From: Halobellus inordinatus
GTDB taxonomy: Archaea; Halobacteriota; Halobacteria; Halobacteriales; Haloferacaceae
Reading direction: 5' to 3'
Assembly (NCBI RefSeq): GCF_024464655.1
Contig: NZ_JANHAV010000009.1
Coordinates: 62,001-126,000, forward strand
Length of the DNA: 64,000 bases
The notes beneath the pieces were generated by a model. That model searched no databases. It saw only the letters and a program-made list of their open reading frames with translations, and had not been told where the DNA came from. Below, one piece after another: positions 45,071 through 53,849 of this stretch. Position numbers and translations under genes: made by a program. The first letter of the stretch is position 1; each line of letters begins with the position of its first letter.

Positions 45071-46225
45071 ATGCGAGTCGTGATCCTCGGAGCCGGCTAC
45101 GCCGGCGTGACGCTGGCGCGCCGTCTCGAATCGACACTCCCGCCATCGGTCGACCTCGTCGTCGTCGACGAATCTGACACGCACCTGGTCAAACACGAAG
45201 TCCACCGCGTCATCCGACGCCCGAGCGTCGCCGACGCGATTCAGGTCCCGCTGTCGGAGCTTTTCGATCGGGCGACAGTCCGAACCGACCACGTAACCGA
45301 AGTGGATCGCGACGAACGGAGGGTCCACCTCGCCAGCGGCGATGTGCTTGCGTACGACTACGCGGCCGTCTGTCTCGGATCGACGACCGCCGACTACGGT
45401 ATCCCGGGCGTCGCAGAACACGGACTCCCCCTGACGTCCGTCGACGACGCGCTCGCGATCCGGGAGGCCTTCTTCGACGCGCTCGGAGCAGATTCGGCCG
45501 ATGGCGGAAGTGAGGCGGTGCACGTCGTGGTCGGTGGCGCAGGCCTGTCGGGCGTCCAGACCGCGGGCGAACTGGCCGCGCTGGCACGCGAGGAAGGCGT
45601 CGACGCCGAGGTCACGCTTCTCGAACAACTGGACGACGTCGCGCCGAACTTCCCGCCGAACTTCCGGGAGGCGGTTCGCGAGGAACTCCAACCCCGTGGG
45701 GTGTCGATCTCGACCGGAACGACGGTAGAGCGCGCGACGGCGGACGCTGTCGAGACCGACCGCGGAAGGTTCGACGCCGACGTGTTCGTCTGGACCGGCG
45801 GAATCCGAGGCACGGACGCGATGGCTGGGGACCGCCCGATCGTTCGCAAGGACCTGCGGCTCGACACGCACACGTTCGTTGTCGGCGACGCCGCCCGCGC
45901 CGTCGACGCCGACGGCGAGCCCGTGCCCGCCTCTGCGTCCGCCGCGCTCCGTGAGGCGCGAACGGTCGCTGCAAACATCGCCCGCCTCGTCGACTACGAG
46001 AGTGCCAACGGTGACGATTTCGCGCCCAGACTCGATCCCTACCGCTTCGAGGTCCCGGGCTGGATCGTGACAGTCGGTGAAGGGACGGTAGCTCAACTCG
46101 GTCCGGAGGTCGTGACCGGCGCGGCAGCGAAAGCGATGAAGACGGCCGTCGGTGCGGGACACCTGGGCTCGGTGGGCGCGGTCCGAGATGCCGTCGAGCT
46201 CGTCGAAGCGGAGTTACGGGCCTGA
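45071..46225 (+). CDS. NDH-2-like FAD-dependent NAD(P)H oxidoreductase
   Basis: A 384-residue pyridine-nucleotide disulfide reductase-fold enzyme without a redox Cys pair. FAD binding is MRVVILGAGYAGVTLARRL. The second Rossmann motif is HVVVGGAGLSGVQTAGELAALA (about residues 155-176), and TGGIRGTDAMAG with HTFVVGDAARAVDADGEPVPASASAALREA close the fold. It resembles type II NADH dehydrogenases that feed electrons to menaquinone. No transmembrane segment is seen. It appears monocistronic. 46226-46615 after it is A/T-rich noncoding. Confidence 0.88.
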   Translation: MRVVILGAGYAGVTLARRLESTLPPSVDLVVVDESDTHLVKHEVHRVIRRPSVADAIQVPLSELFDRATVRTDHVTEVDRDERRVHLASGDVLAYDYAAVCLGSTTADYGIPGVAEHGLPLTSVDDALAIREAFFDALGADSADGGSEAVHVVVGGAGLSGVQTAGELAALAREEGVDAEVTLLEQLDDVAPNFPPNFREAVREELQPRGVSISTGTTVERATADAVETDRGRFDADVFVWTGGIRGTDAMAGDRPIVRKDLRLDTHTFVVGDAARAVDADGEPVPASASAALREARTVAANIARLVDYESANGDDFAPRLDPYRFEVPGWIVTVGEGTVAQLGPEVVTGAAAKAMKTAVGAGHLGSVGAVRDAVELVEAELRA

Positions 46226-46615
46226 CGGGGGTCGGCCCGCCGAGCCGAACGCCGTCGTTCCGTTCGAGTCGGAGCTAGTGAGTCGACGAGACTGATCGGG
46301 GCTTTTGCATCCGAGTACAATCTGTTCAGTGTTATTTACGGTGTTATACCATATACCATATAATAAATTCAGTCCTCTATATCTGTTAGAACTCGGTTAT
46401 TCAATGTCATTAAGTAAATTTACAAATGTTCTAATAGAGATTCAAAATATAGATTATATACTACTTGTACCGTAATGTTTAGATTTCACTTGGCGGCGAA
46501 AGTACATTAAGATAACACTGGTACATATGTTATACCCGCCGCCGGAGATGGATTGACGGACGGCGGATCGAGTTTCACGCGCAACGATTATGTATATTGG
46601 AGGTACAGGGAGAAT
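46226..46615. other. A/T-rich intergenic region
   Basis: About 390 bp with far lower GC than neighbours, especially 46320-46545, and no credible gene on either strand. It holds several TATA-like runs and probably contains the promoter of the DUF3237 gene. Such low-GC patches can mark insertion scars, but I see no terminal inverted repeats. Confidence 0.5.
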
Positions 46616-47104
46616 ATGGCAGACGATACCTGGCAGACCGACGATCCGAACTTGGAACTGGGCCTCGAACGCGTGATGGAACTGGAGATCGACGTCGAGT
46701 CGCCGATCGAGATCGGTCAAACCGGCGACGGACAGCGGCGGATCATCCCCATCCTGGGCGGGACTGTGTCGGGGCGTATCGAAGGGACTGTTCTCGAAGC
46801 GGGTGCGGACTACCAACTCTACCGGGAGCGGCGACCGACGGAACTCGTCGCCAAGTACGCGTTCGAGACGACCGACGGCGAGCGAGTGTACGTCGAGAAC
46901 CGCGGGATGCGACTCGCCGATCCGGAGACGAGCCAGCGATTGCGCGACGGACTCCCGGTCGAACCCGACGACGTCTACTTCGCGTCCGTCCCGGAGTTCG
47001 AGACGGCCGCCCCCGATCTGGAGTGGCTCACCGAGAGCGTCTTCGTCGCCGCCGGGACTCGCCAGCCGAACGGCGTGCGACTGGCCGTCTACCGGGTCCG
47101 CTAG
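46616..47104 (+). CDS. DUF3237-domain protein
   Basis: A 162-residue protein of the DUF3237 family: LGLERVMELEIDVESPIEIGQT, then RRIIPILGGTVSGRIEGTVLEAGADYQL (about residues 41-68), then YVENRGMRLAD and a C-terminal barrel strand. The family is a small beta-barrel of unknown reaction, often found in catabolic clusters. The start at 46616 is the first ATG consistent with the family. The IclR gene begins 157 bp after it, with a dyad site in between. Confidence 0.85.
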   Translation: MADDTWQTDDPNLELGLERVMELEIDVESPIEIGQTGDGQRRIIPILGGTVSGRIEGTVLEAGADYQLYRERRPTELVAKYAFETTDGERVYVENRGMRLADPETSQRLRDGLPVEPDDVYFASVPEFETAAPDLEWLTESVFVAAGTRQPNGVRLAVYRVR

Positions 47105-47131
47105 CCCGATTCGAGACACGGCAGTCGGTAT

Positions 47132-47154
47132 CCCAGTGTGTGGGACACCCTGGG
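47132..47154. promoter_or_regulatory. 23-bp dyad before the IclR gene (possible operator)
   Basis: Outer arms CCCAG/CTGGG (47132-47136 and 47150-47154) and inner arms GTGT/ACAC (47138-47141 and 47145-47148) share one centre at 47143, so nine of ten base pairs match. It lies 28 bp after the DUF3237 stop and 108 bp before the IclR start. IclR regulators bind palindromes of similar length. No T-run follows, so a terminator is less likely. Confidence 0.5.
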
Positions 47155-47230
47155 TGGTGCTCGGCGTGGGGAGCAATCATAGCGCGATACGCCGATCTTC
47201 GAACGGGCGTACACGAGAAACGAACGACAA

Positions 47231-47240
47231 CTATTATATT
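47231..47240 (+). promoter_or_regulatory. TATA box of the IclR gene
   Basis: CTATTATATT lies 22-31 bp before the ATG at 47262, again fitting a leaderless transcript. The dyad at 47132 is upstream of this box, where an activator or a repressor loop could act. Confidence 0.5.
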
Positions 47241-47261
47241 CTGAACGATGATGCACATCGT

Positions 47262-48032
47262 ATGGATGGAACAAGCGGGGAGCCGAAAACGCCCGTGAAG
47301 ACGGCGCAGACGACGTTTCGGATCGTCGAGGCGCTCAAGTCCCACGACGGCGCGACCGTCACCGAACTCGCGACTCATCTCGACATCCCGAAGAGCAGCG
47401 CCCACAACTACCTCCGGACCCTCGAACACGAAGGCTACGTCGTTCAGCACGGCCAACAGTACGAGGTCGGGCTTCAGTTCCTCGACCTCGGCGGCTACGC
47501 ACGGTCCAGAGAGCGCCTCTACACGGTTGCCACCCCGGAGATGGAGCGCCTCGCGGCGGCCACCGGCGAGTACGCCAACCTGCTGGTCGAAGAGCACGGC
47601 CTCGGGGTGTTTCTGGCCCGCGAGCGCGGAGAGAACGCCGTCAGCCTCGACTCGTACACGGGACAGTCCGTCCGACTGCACACGACCGCGCTCGGAAAGA
47701 CGGTTCTCGCGTATCTCCCGCGCGACCGCGTCGATGCGATCATCGAGCGCCACGGCCTCCCGGCGAAAACCGACCGAACGATCACCGACCGGGCGGAACT
47801 GTTCGAGGCACTGGCCGAGATCAGACAGCGCGAGTGCGCGTACGACCGCGAAGAGCGTATCAAGGGACTCAACTGCGTGGCCGTGCCGATCCTGAGCGAC
47901 GGCGACATCACCGGCGCGCTGAGCGTGTCGGGCCCCGTCAGTCGAATGGATCAAGAGCGAATCGACGAGGAAATCCTCCCGGAACTTCGGCGGGCCGCGA
48001 ACATCATCGAACTCAACCAGACACATTCGTAG
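47262..48032 (+). CDS. IclR-family transcriptional regulator
   Basis: A 256-residue regulator. The winged-helix N-terminus is TAQTTFRIVEALKSHDGATVTELATHLDIPKSSAHNYLRTLEHEGYVV (about residues 14-61). The GAF-like ligand domain has SVRLHTTALGKTVLAYLPRDRVDAII (about 136-161) and AYDREERIKGLNCVAVPILSDGDITGALSVSGPVSRM. Many IclR members control uptake and breakdown of aromatic or other organic acids. The ATG at 47262 follows a TATA box. 48033-48475 after it has no gene, only a decayed hairpin repeat. Confidence 0.92.
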   Translation: MDGTSGEPKTPVKTAQTTFRIVEALKSHDGATVTELATHLDIPKSSAHNYLRTLEHEGYVVQHGQQYEVGLQFLDLGGYARSRERLYTVATPEMERLAAATGEYANLLVEEHGLGVFLARERGENAVSLDSYTGQSVRLHTTALGKTVLAYLPRDRVDAIIERHGLPAKTDRTITDRAELFEALAEIRQRECAYDREERIKGLNCVAVPILSDGDITGALSVSGPVSRMDQERIDEEILPELRRAANIIELNQTHS

Positions 48033-48350
48033 TCCCCGTCGGCCGCTTTTGTTGGCGGAACGTATCGAACAGTGACGCGCGTCGGCATCTGGATCGCGTC
48101 GGACCACGCCTTCGGACGAACCCATTTGCACCGAGAGACTACTCGGTCCAAACTAAATACGAATAGTTGTTCGTAAGAAAAGAACGACTCTGTGAGAATT
48201 TTCCCGCTCGAACCACGGAGAGAATCGTCAATTGGGTGATAACGTACACGAAGTGTGAGGAGTCCGGATCGTGGGAGCCGCTCTTAGCTAGCAGATTTCG
48301 CGAGATCAGAACGAGACTACGTCGTAGGCGAAAATTGTCCAGCCACTCGT

Positions 48351-48425
48351 AGAGATTGTCGTCAGTCTCGTGAACTTCACGTCGTATCGTCCGGCGAGAA
48401 TCTATGAACGGTTCCGATGGCCCGG
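48351..48425 (+). repeat. Degenerate copy of the 80-bp hairpin repeat
   Basis: The right half matches the family well: loop TATCGTC, then CGGCGAGAATC, then TATGAACGG followed by TTCCGAT. The left half (AGAGATTGTCGTCA onwards) is much changed and no longer pairs. Same orientation as the copy at 61373. It may be a dead remnant. Confidence 0.4.
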
Positions 48426-48475
48426 ATCGGAAGCGACGAGCGATGGAGTGGAAAGACGTCCGCGCGCGCTTCGGC

Positions 48476-49423
48476 TCACACGATCTCGTTCCACGGCGTC
48501 GCGCTCTCGTTGAGTCGGCCGATGTTCGTTTCGACGAGGTCGGCGATCCGATCGCCGTAGGTGTTCGCTTGGGCGGCGGCGTGCGGCGTCACGACGACTT
48601 CGTCCATCTCCCAGAGCGGGGAGTCTCCGGGAAGTGGCTCTGGATCGAAGACGTCGAGGGCTGCGCCCGCGATGTCGTCGTTTTCGAGGGCGTCGACGAG
48701 CGCGTGTTGCTCGACGATCGGTCCGCGGCTGACGTTGATCAGATATGCGTCCTCGCGCATCGCGTCGAGGACGTCTCCATCGACGAGTCCGCGGGTCGCG
48801 TCCGTCAGTGGGGTCGTGAGGACGACGAAACGAGCATCGGCGACGGCCTCCTCGATGCGCGACACGTCGTGGACGCGGTCGAGTCCGAGGCCCGAGACCG
48901 GACGGATGTCGACGCCCTCGACGTTCATTCCAAGCACGCCGAGTCGGGTCGCGACGCTGCCCCCGAGTTCGCCGAGACCGACGACGCAGGCGTTCGCACC
49001 GCTTATCTCGAAGGGCCGCTGCCAGGGGAGTCGCTCCCACTCGCCGTCGTTCTGTCGGTCGCGGAAGCGGTGGAGTCCCTTCGCCAGCGTCAGGACCAAA
49101 CCGGTGACCGTCTCGGCGACGAGGTCGCCCGCGACGCCGGTGCTGTTGGTCATCGTCACGCCGGCCTCGCGGTAGTCGTCGAGTGGGAAATCGTTGTACC
49201 CCGATCGGATGTTGTGCACCCACTCGACAGCCCCGACGAACTCGTCGTGATGAAAGAGAGTGACGACGCCGTCGAAGTCGCTCACGTCGTCGGTGTCACA
49301 CACCGCGAACTCGCAGTCGAGTCCGTCCATCTCCCGCAGAAGGTCGCGGAGATGTGCGGGTGGAACCGGATGCGTTCCCCACTCGTGGATACCGACGCGC
49401 TGGATCGCTCGATCGTTCGGCAT
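48476..49423 (-). CDS. D-2-hydroxyacid dehydrogenase family protein
   Basis: A 315-residue NAD-dependent dehydrogenase. The Rossmann fingerprint is ANACVVGLGELGGSVATRLG (about residues 143-162), and RFVVLTTPLTDATRGLVDGDVLDAMREDAYLINVSRGPIVEQHALVDAL carries the catalytic Arg of VSRGP. Near the end, EMDEVVVTPHAAAQ supplies the catalytic His. The Glu lies in DVFDPEPLP. It could act on 2-hydroxy- or 2-oxoacids, fitting the nearby 2-oxoacid dehydrogenase operon. It is not in its operon. Confidence 0.9.
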   Translation of the reverse strand: MPNDRAIQRVGIHEWGTHPVPPAHLRDLLREMDGLDCEFAVCDTDDVSDFDGVVTLFHHDEFVGAVEWVHNIRSGYNDFPLDDYREAGVTMTNSTGVAGDLVAETVTGLVLTLAKGLHRFRDRQNDGEWERLPWQRPFEISGANACVVGLGELGGSVATRLGVLGMNVEGVDIRPVSGLGLDRVHDVSRIEEAVADARFVVLTTPLTDATRGLVDGDVLDAMREDAYLINVSRGPIVEQHALVDALENDDIAGAALDVFDPEPLPGDSPLWEMDEVVVTPHAAAQANTYGDRIADLVETNIGRLNESATPWNEIV

Positions 49424-49508
49424 ACCCGATCCACCGACTGCGGAGGGAAAGTTCCTTGGGTGAAACCGAATTGATTGCAGCGTGACGCGAGCGGTGACTG
49501 CCCCCAGA

Positions 49509-50933
49509 TCAGCGATTCAGCGTGTGAATCGCCTGTCCCTGCGCGTTTTCGGCCGCTTCCATCACGGCCTCGGCGAGCGTCGGATGCGTGTGCACCGTGC
49601 CGGCGACGTCTTCGAGCGTCGCGCTCATCTCGACTGCGAGTGCGACCTCGGCGACGATCTCGGAGGCGTTCGGGCCGACAATCTGCCCGCCGAGGACGAT
49701 TTCGCTCGCCTCGTCGGCGACGATTCGGACGAACCCGTCGGACTCGCCCATCGAGAGCGCGCGCCCGCTAGCCCGGAGCGGCATCTCCCCGACGACGGGG
49801 TCGAAGCCGGCGTCTGCGGCATCGTCCTCGGTCAGACCCACCGTGGCGATTTCAGGATCGGTGAACACCGCGGCGGGGATCGCCTGCTGGTCGAGCGCGG
49901 CCGGTTCGCCGGCGGCGACTTCGGCGGCGACGATTCCCTCGGCGCTCGCTTTGTGCGCGAGCATCGGTTCGCCCGCGACGTCCCCGACCGCGAAGACGTT
50001 CTCGACGTCCGTTCGCGCACGGTCGTCCGTCTCGATGAATCCGGCGTCGTTCGGTTCGAGGCCGATCGCGTCAAGTTCCATCGTGTCGGTGACAGGCTGT
50101 CGCCCGACTGCGACGAGGACGGCGTCGCCCTCGTACTGTGACACGTCTCCGGCTTCGGTTTCGGTCGAGACGAGCACGCCGTCGGCCGTCTCCTCCCAGC
50201 CGGTCGCGCCCTCACCGAAGTGGAAGTCGATGCCGAGTTCCTCGGCGCGCTTGCGGACGATTCGCTTGACGTCGGCCTCGTACGCCGGGAGCACGTCGTC
50301 GAGCATTTCGACGACGGTCACCTCGGTGCCGAGTTTCGTGAGCATCGTCGAGAGTTCCATCCCGATGTAGCCCGCGCCGACGACGACGAGGCGATCCGGG
50401 ACGGACTCCATCTGGAGGAGCTGAGAGGAGGAGAGCACGGGGTCGTCCGCGAAGTCGAACCCGGGAATCTGAATCGGTCGCGAGCCTGTCGCGATCACCG
50501 CGTGCTCGAACTCGACGGTCTCCATCCCCTGTCCCTCCCCGCCGTGGGCGATGCGGGCGGTGTGTTCGTCCTCGAACGCGGCCGTCCCTTCGAGCAGCGA
50601 GACGCCGTTTGCCTTACAGAGCTTCTCGACGCCGCTCGTGAGCTGGTCGACGACGTCGGACTTCCACTCCTGCATCTGCAGCATATCGATCGCCGGATCG
50701 GCGTGGATCCCCATCTCCTCGGCGTTGCCCGCCTCGTGGGCGACGTCGGCGCCGTGGATGAAGGCTTTCGATGGGATACAGCCGCGGTTCAGACAGGCGC
50801 CGCCGTAGGCGTCTTTCTCGACGAGCGTCGTGTCCAATCCCAACTGTGCGCCTCTGATCGCAGCGACGTAGCCCCCAGGCCCCGCACCGATCACGAGAAG
50901 ATCCGTCGCCGTCGCGATATCGCCCATTACCAT
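49509..50933 (-). CDS. lpdA: Dihydrolipoyl dehydrogenase (E3)
   Basis: The FAD enzyme that reoxidises dihydrolipoamide in the 2-oxoacid dehydrogenase complex. Its 474 residues start MVMGDIATATDLLVIGAGPGGYVAAI. The redox pair is in GGACLNRGCIPSKA (about residues 47-60, Cys-x4-Cys). The NAD motif is RLVVVGAGYIGMELSTMLTKLG, and AVGDVAGEPMLAHKASAEGI and the C-terminal HTHPTLAEAV (catalytic His) close it. It is last of the four-gene operon, 83 bp after E2. Confidence 0.96.
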   Translation of the reverse strand: MVMGDIATATDLLVIGAGPGGYVAAIRGAQLGLDTTLVEKDAYGGACLNRGCIPSKAFIHGADVAHEAGNAEEMGIHADPAIDMLQMQEWKSDVVDQLTSGVEKLCKANGVSLLEGTAAFEDEHTARIAHGGEGQGMETVEFEHAVIATGSRPIQIPGFDFADDPVLSSSQLLQMESVPDRLVVVGAGYIGMELSTMLTKLGTEVTVVEMLDDVLPAYEADVKRIVRKRAEELGIDFHFGEGATGWEETADGVLVSTETEAGDVSQYEGDAVLVAVGRQPVTDTMELDAIGLEPNDAGFIETDDRARTDVENVFAVGDVAGEPMLAHKASAEGIVAAEVAAGEPAALDQQAIPAAVFTDPEIATVGLTEDDAADAGFDPVVGEMPLRASGRALSMGESDGFVRIVADEASEIVLGGQIVGPNASEIVAEVALAVEMSATLEDVAGTVHTHPTLAEAVMEAAENAQGQAIHTLNR

Positions 50934-51016
50934 ACACCTCCCGTCTCGCTCCCCAGTCAAAAAGTCATCCGTCCGCGTCGGCGGGACGAATCCGCAGATG
51001 GAACCGAGACTGTGCG

Positions 51017-52720
51017 TTACTCCAGGAGGAGTCGCGAGGGTTCTGCAAGCAGTTCCTTCACGCGGTTTGAGAACCGCGCGGCGTCTGCGCCGTCGACGAG
51101 GCGGTGATCGACCGACATCGAGAAGCGCATCGTGTTTCGGGCGACGACCTCGTCGTCGACGACCCACGGGCGCTTCTTGATCGGCCCCATCGCGAAGATG
51201 GCGGCCTCGGGGTGGTTGATGATCGGCGAGGAGAACTCACCGCCGATGACCCCGATGTTCGTGATGGTGAACGTGCCGCCCTGCATCTCTTCGGGCTTGA
51301 TCTGTCGGTTCCGCGCCCGCTCGGCCAGATCGCGGATCTCCTCGGCCAGTTGCTTCAGCCCCTTCTCGTCGGCGTTCTTGACGACCGGCACCATCAGTCC
51401 CGCGTCGGTCGCAACGGCGATCCCGACGTTGTACTCGTCGTGGAGGACGATTTCCCCGGCCGACTCGTCGAGGCTCGCGTTCAGGTACGGGAACTCCGCG
51501 AGCGCGGTCGTGATCGCTTTCACGACGAACGGGAGATAGGTCAGTTTCACGCCCTCTGTCTCGGCGACGGCCGCCAGTTCCTCCTGCAACTCGACCAGTT
51601 CGGTCGCGTCGAACTCGTCGTGGTGGGAGACGTGCGGGGCGGTGTACTTCGACTCCGCCATCTGTTCCCCGATCGTGCGCCGAACGCCGCGGTACGGGAC
51701 CCGCTCGCCCGGTCTGTCGGCGAGATCGCCGGCTGCTGCGCCCTCGCCAGGCGTTTCGGCCGCGGACCGCTCGTCTGCCGTCGTCACCGGTTCAGTGGCC
51801 GACTTCGCCTCCTCGGTGGTCGTCGCACCGGCGACGCCGGACGCGACACCGCTGGCCCCGTCACTACCCTCCGCCGCGAACGCTCGAACGTCGTCCGGCG
51901 TCACGAACGGTTCCCCCTCCCGCTCCTCGCTCGCGGGGACGGCGTTCAGATCGACGCCGAGGTCCGCCGCGAGTTGTCGCGTCGCCGGCATCGCGAGCGT
52001 GCGATCCCGCTCGGCAGCAGCGGCGCCGACGCCACTCTCTCGCTGCTCGACGGCCTCGGCCGTGCCGTTTCCGACTGCGGCCACCGCTTCGGAGTCGGCA
52101 GTCGTCGTCGCCGCAGTTTCGGCGGCTGCGGCACTTGCGGTCGCTGCCCCAGCAGCGGGTTCCTCGCCGGCGGGAGTTCCGGCACCCTGTGCGTGGGCGC
52201 GGACGTCAGCGCCGGCCACGCGGCCGCCCGGACCGCTGCCCTCGACAGCGCCGATGTCGACGCCGAGTTCCCGCGCGAGCGCTCTGGTGCTCGGCGACGC
52301 GAACACGCGACCCGACGGGACGGGTGACTCGCCCGGGCTAGCGTCTGCGGCCGCGTCGGCGGGTGTGCCTGCGGCCGCCGCGTCGGTGTCGGCTGCGTCG
52401 GCGGCTGTCTCTCCGGGACTCCCTTCGGCGTCGGCACTGGAGCTCGACGAGTCGCGCTCGGTCGCCGCTTCTTCGTCGCCCTCGACCTCGAACGTGGCGA
52501 TGACGGCGTCGACCGGAACGATCTCGCCCTCGTCGTGGTGAAGTCGGGTGACGCTCCCGTCGTAGGGGCTCGGAATCTCGACGAGCGCTTTGTCGGTCTC
52601 TACCTCGGCGATGACCTGATCTTCTTCCACAGTATCGCCCGCTGCGACGAGCCACGAGACGAGTTCGCCCTCGGCGATACCCTCCCCGAGGTCCGGCAGC
52701 TCGAAAGTTCGCTCAACCAT
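51017..52720 (-). CDS. pdhC: Dihydrolipoamide acyltransferase (E2)
   Basis: The core acyltransferase. An N-terminal lipoyl domain has the modified Lys in EVETDKALVEIPSPYDG (about residues 38-54). A long Ala/Asp-rich linker and two peripheral-subunit-binding-like segments follow: SPSTRALARELGVDIGAVEGSG (about 149-170) and MPATRQLAADLGVDLNAV (about 241-258). The catalytic domain ends MSVDHRLVDGADAARF, with the active His. Two such binding domains in one chain is more than the usual one. It begins 157 bp after the E1beta stop. Confidence 0.93.
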   Translation of the reverse strand: MVERTFELPDLGEGIAEGELVSWLVAAGDTVEEDQVIAEVETDKALVEIPSPYDGSVTRLHHDEGEIVPVDAVIATFEVEGDEEAATERDSSSSSADAEGSPGETAADAADTDAAAAGTPADAAADASPGESPVPSGRVFASPSTRALARELGVDIGAVEGSGPGGRVAGADVRAHAQGAGTPAGEEPAAGAATASAAAAETAATTTADSEAVAAVGNGTAEAVEQRESGVGAAAAERDRTLAMPATRQLAADLGVDLNAVPASEEREGEPFVTPDDVRAFAAEGSDGASGVASGVAGATTTEEAKSATEPVTTADERSAAETPGEGAAAGDLADRPGERVPYRGVRRTIGEQMAESKYTAPHVSHHDEFDATELVELQEELAAVAETEGVKLTYLPFVVKAITTALAEFPYLNASLDESAGEIVLHDEYNVGIAVATDAGLMVPVVKNADEKGLKQLAEEIRDLAERARNRQIKPEEMQGGTFTITNIGVIGGEFSSPIINHPEAAIFAMGPIKKRPWVVDDEVVARNTMRFSMSVDHRLVDGADAARFSNRVKELLAEPSRLLLE

Positions 52721-52877
52721 ACGCTTCGGTCGACGCACTACCCTTTCAGTATTTCCCTGCGATCACGGGTTTCGGACTCCGGCGAAACGAAAATAAAAAC
52801 GCTGTGGTCGATACGTCGAATCCGGACCGCAGGATGATTCGAGCCGAGGAGTCCGGAGTTAGATTGTGACGGCGTTG

Positions 52878-53849
52878 TCAGACAGACAGCGCGCGCTCGA
52901 TGCCTTCGACGATCCGCGGTGGGTGCGGGAAGTAGAAGTCTTCCATCGACAGCAGCGGGACGGGCGTGTCGAATCCGGTCACGCGCTCGACCGGGGCTTC
53001 GAGGTACATCAGCGCCTCGTCGTTGATCCGGGCGATGATCTCGCTGCCGACGCCGAGCGTTCGCGGTCCTTCGTGGACGACACAGCAGCGGCCGGTCTTC
53101 TTGACCGATTCGACGATCGTCTCGGCGTCCATCGGCGAGATGGTGCGGAGGTCGATCACCTCGGCGTCGACGCCGCTCTGCTCGACCGCCTCGAGCGTCG
53201 CCGGCATCATCGCGCCCCAGGCGACGACCGTCAACTCCGAGCCCTCACGACGGACGGCCGCTTCGCCGAGCGGAACTTCGTGCTCGCCCTCGGGCACCTC
53301 GTCGCGGATGGAGCGGTAGATCCGCTTCGGTTCCATAAATAGCACCGGATCGGGGTCCCGGATCGCCGCGGTGAGCAGTCCCTTCGTGTCCGCGGGCGTG
53401 CTCGGCACCGCGACCTTGAGGCCAGGAATGTGACCGTAGGCTCCTTCGAGGCTCTCGGAGTGGTGTTCGAGCGCGCGGACGCCGGCGCCGTAAGGCATCC
53501 GGACGACCATCGGCGCGCTCAGTTCGCCGCGCGTGCGCCAGCGGATCCGACTCGCGTTCGTGACCAGTTGGTCGAACGCCGGGGGGAGAAAGCCCGAGAA
53601 CTGAATCTCGGCGACGGGGCGGTAGCCGTACATCGCCATTCCCGCCGCGCCGCCGACGATCGCGATCTCCGAGAGCGGCGTATCGACGACGCGGTCGGTT
53701 CCGAACTCCTCGAGGAGTTCGTCGGTGGCGCGGAAGACGCCCCCGCTCTCGGCGACGTCCTCGCCGAAGACGACGACTCGGTCGTCGCGTTCCATCTCCG
53801 TGTGTAGTGCGTCGTTGACCGCCTGTACGATAGTAGCCTGCATAGTCAT
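52878..53849 (-). CDS. pdhB: 2-oxoacid dehydrogenase E1 beta subunit
   Basis: A 323-residue TPP-dependent E1 beta chain: DDRVVVFGEDVAESGGVFRATDELLEEFG (about residues 20-48), DTPLSEIAIVGGAAGMAMYGYRPVAEIQF and the C-terminal DLRTISPMDAETIVESVKKTGRCCVVHEG. The start (MTMQATIVQ, ATG at 53849) overlaps the E1 alpha stop (ATGA). The acyl specificity (pyruvate versus branched-chain or other oxoacids) cannot be read from this sequence. Confidence 0.95.
   Translation of the reverse strand: MTMQATIVQAVNDALHTEMERDDRVVVFGEDVAESGGVFRATDELLEEFGTDRVVDTPLSEIAIVGGAAGMAMYGYRPVAEIQFSGFLPPAFDQLVTNASRIRWRTRGELSAPMVVRMPYGAGVRALEHHSESLEGAYGHIPGLKVAVPSTPADTKGLLTAAIRDPDPVLFMEPKRIYRSIRDEVPEGEHEVPLGEAAVRREGSELTVVAWGAMMPATLEAVEQSGVDAEVIDLRTISPMDAETIVESVKKTGRCCVVHEGPRTLGVGSEIIARINDEALMYLEAPVERVTGFDTPVPLLSMEDFYFPHPPRIVEGIERALSV

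Noticed and set aside
46320-46545. Low-GC patch as an insertion-sequence scar
   Set aside because: It is A/T-rich but has no terminal inverted repeats, target duplication or coding remnant, so a promoter-rich spacer explains it equally well.
48167-48352. 61-residue plus-strand frame after the IclR gene
   Set aside because: It has basic, shadow-like composition, ends beside the decayed hairpin repeat and shows no family features.
48033-48475. Possible transposase remnant between the IclR and dehydrogenase genes
   Set aside because: I looked for broken transposase frames and terminal repeats and found only the degenerate hairpin repeat; the DNA is otherwise anonymous.
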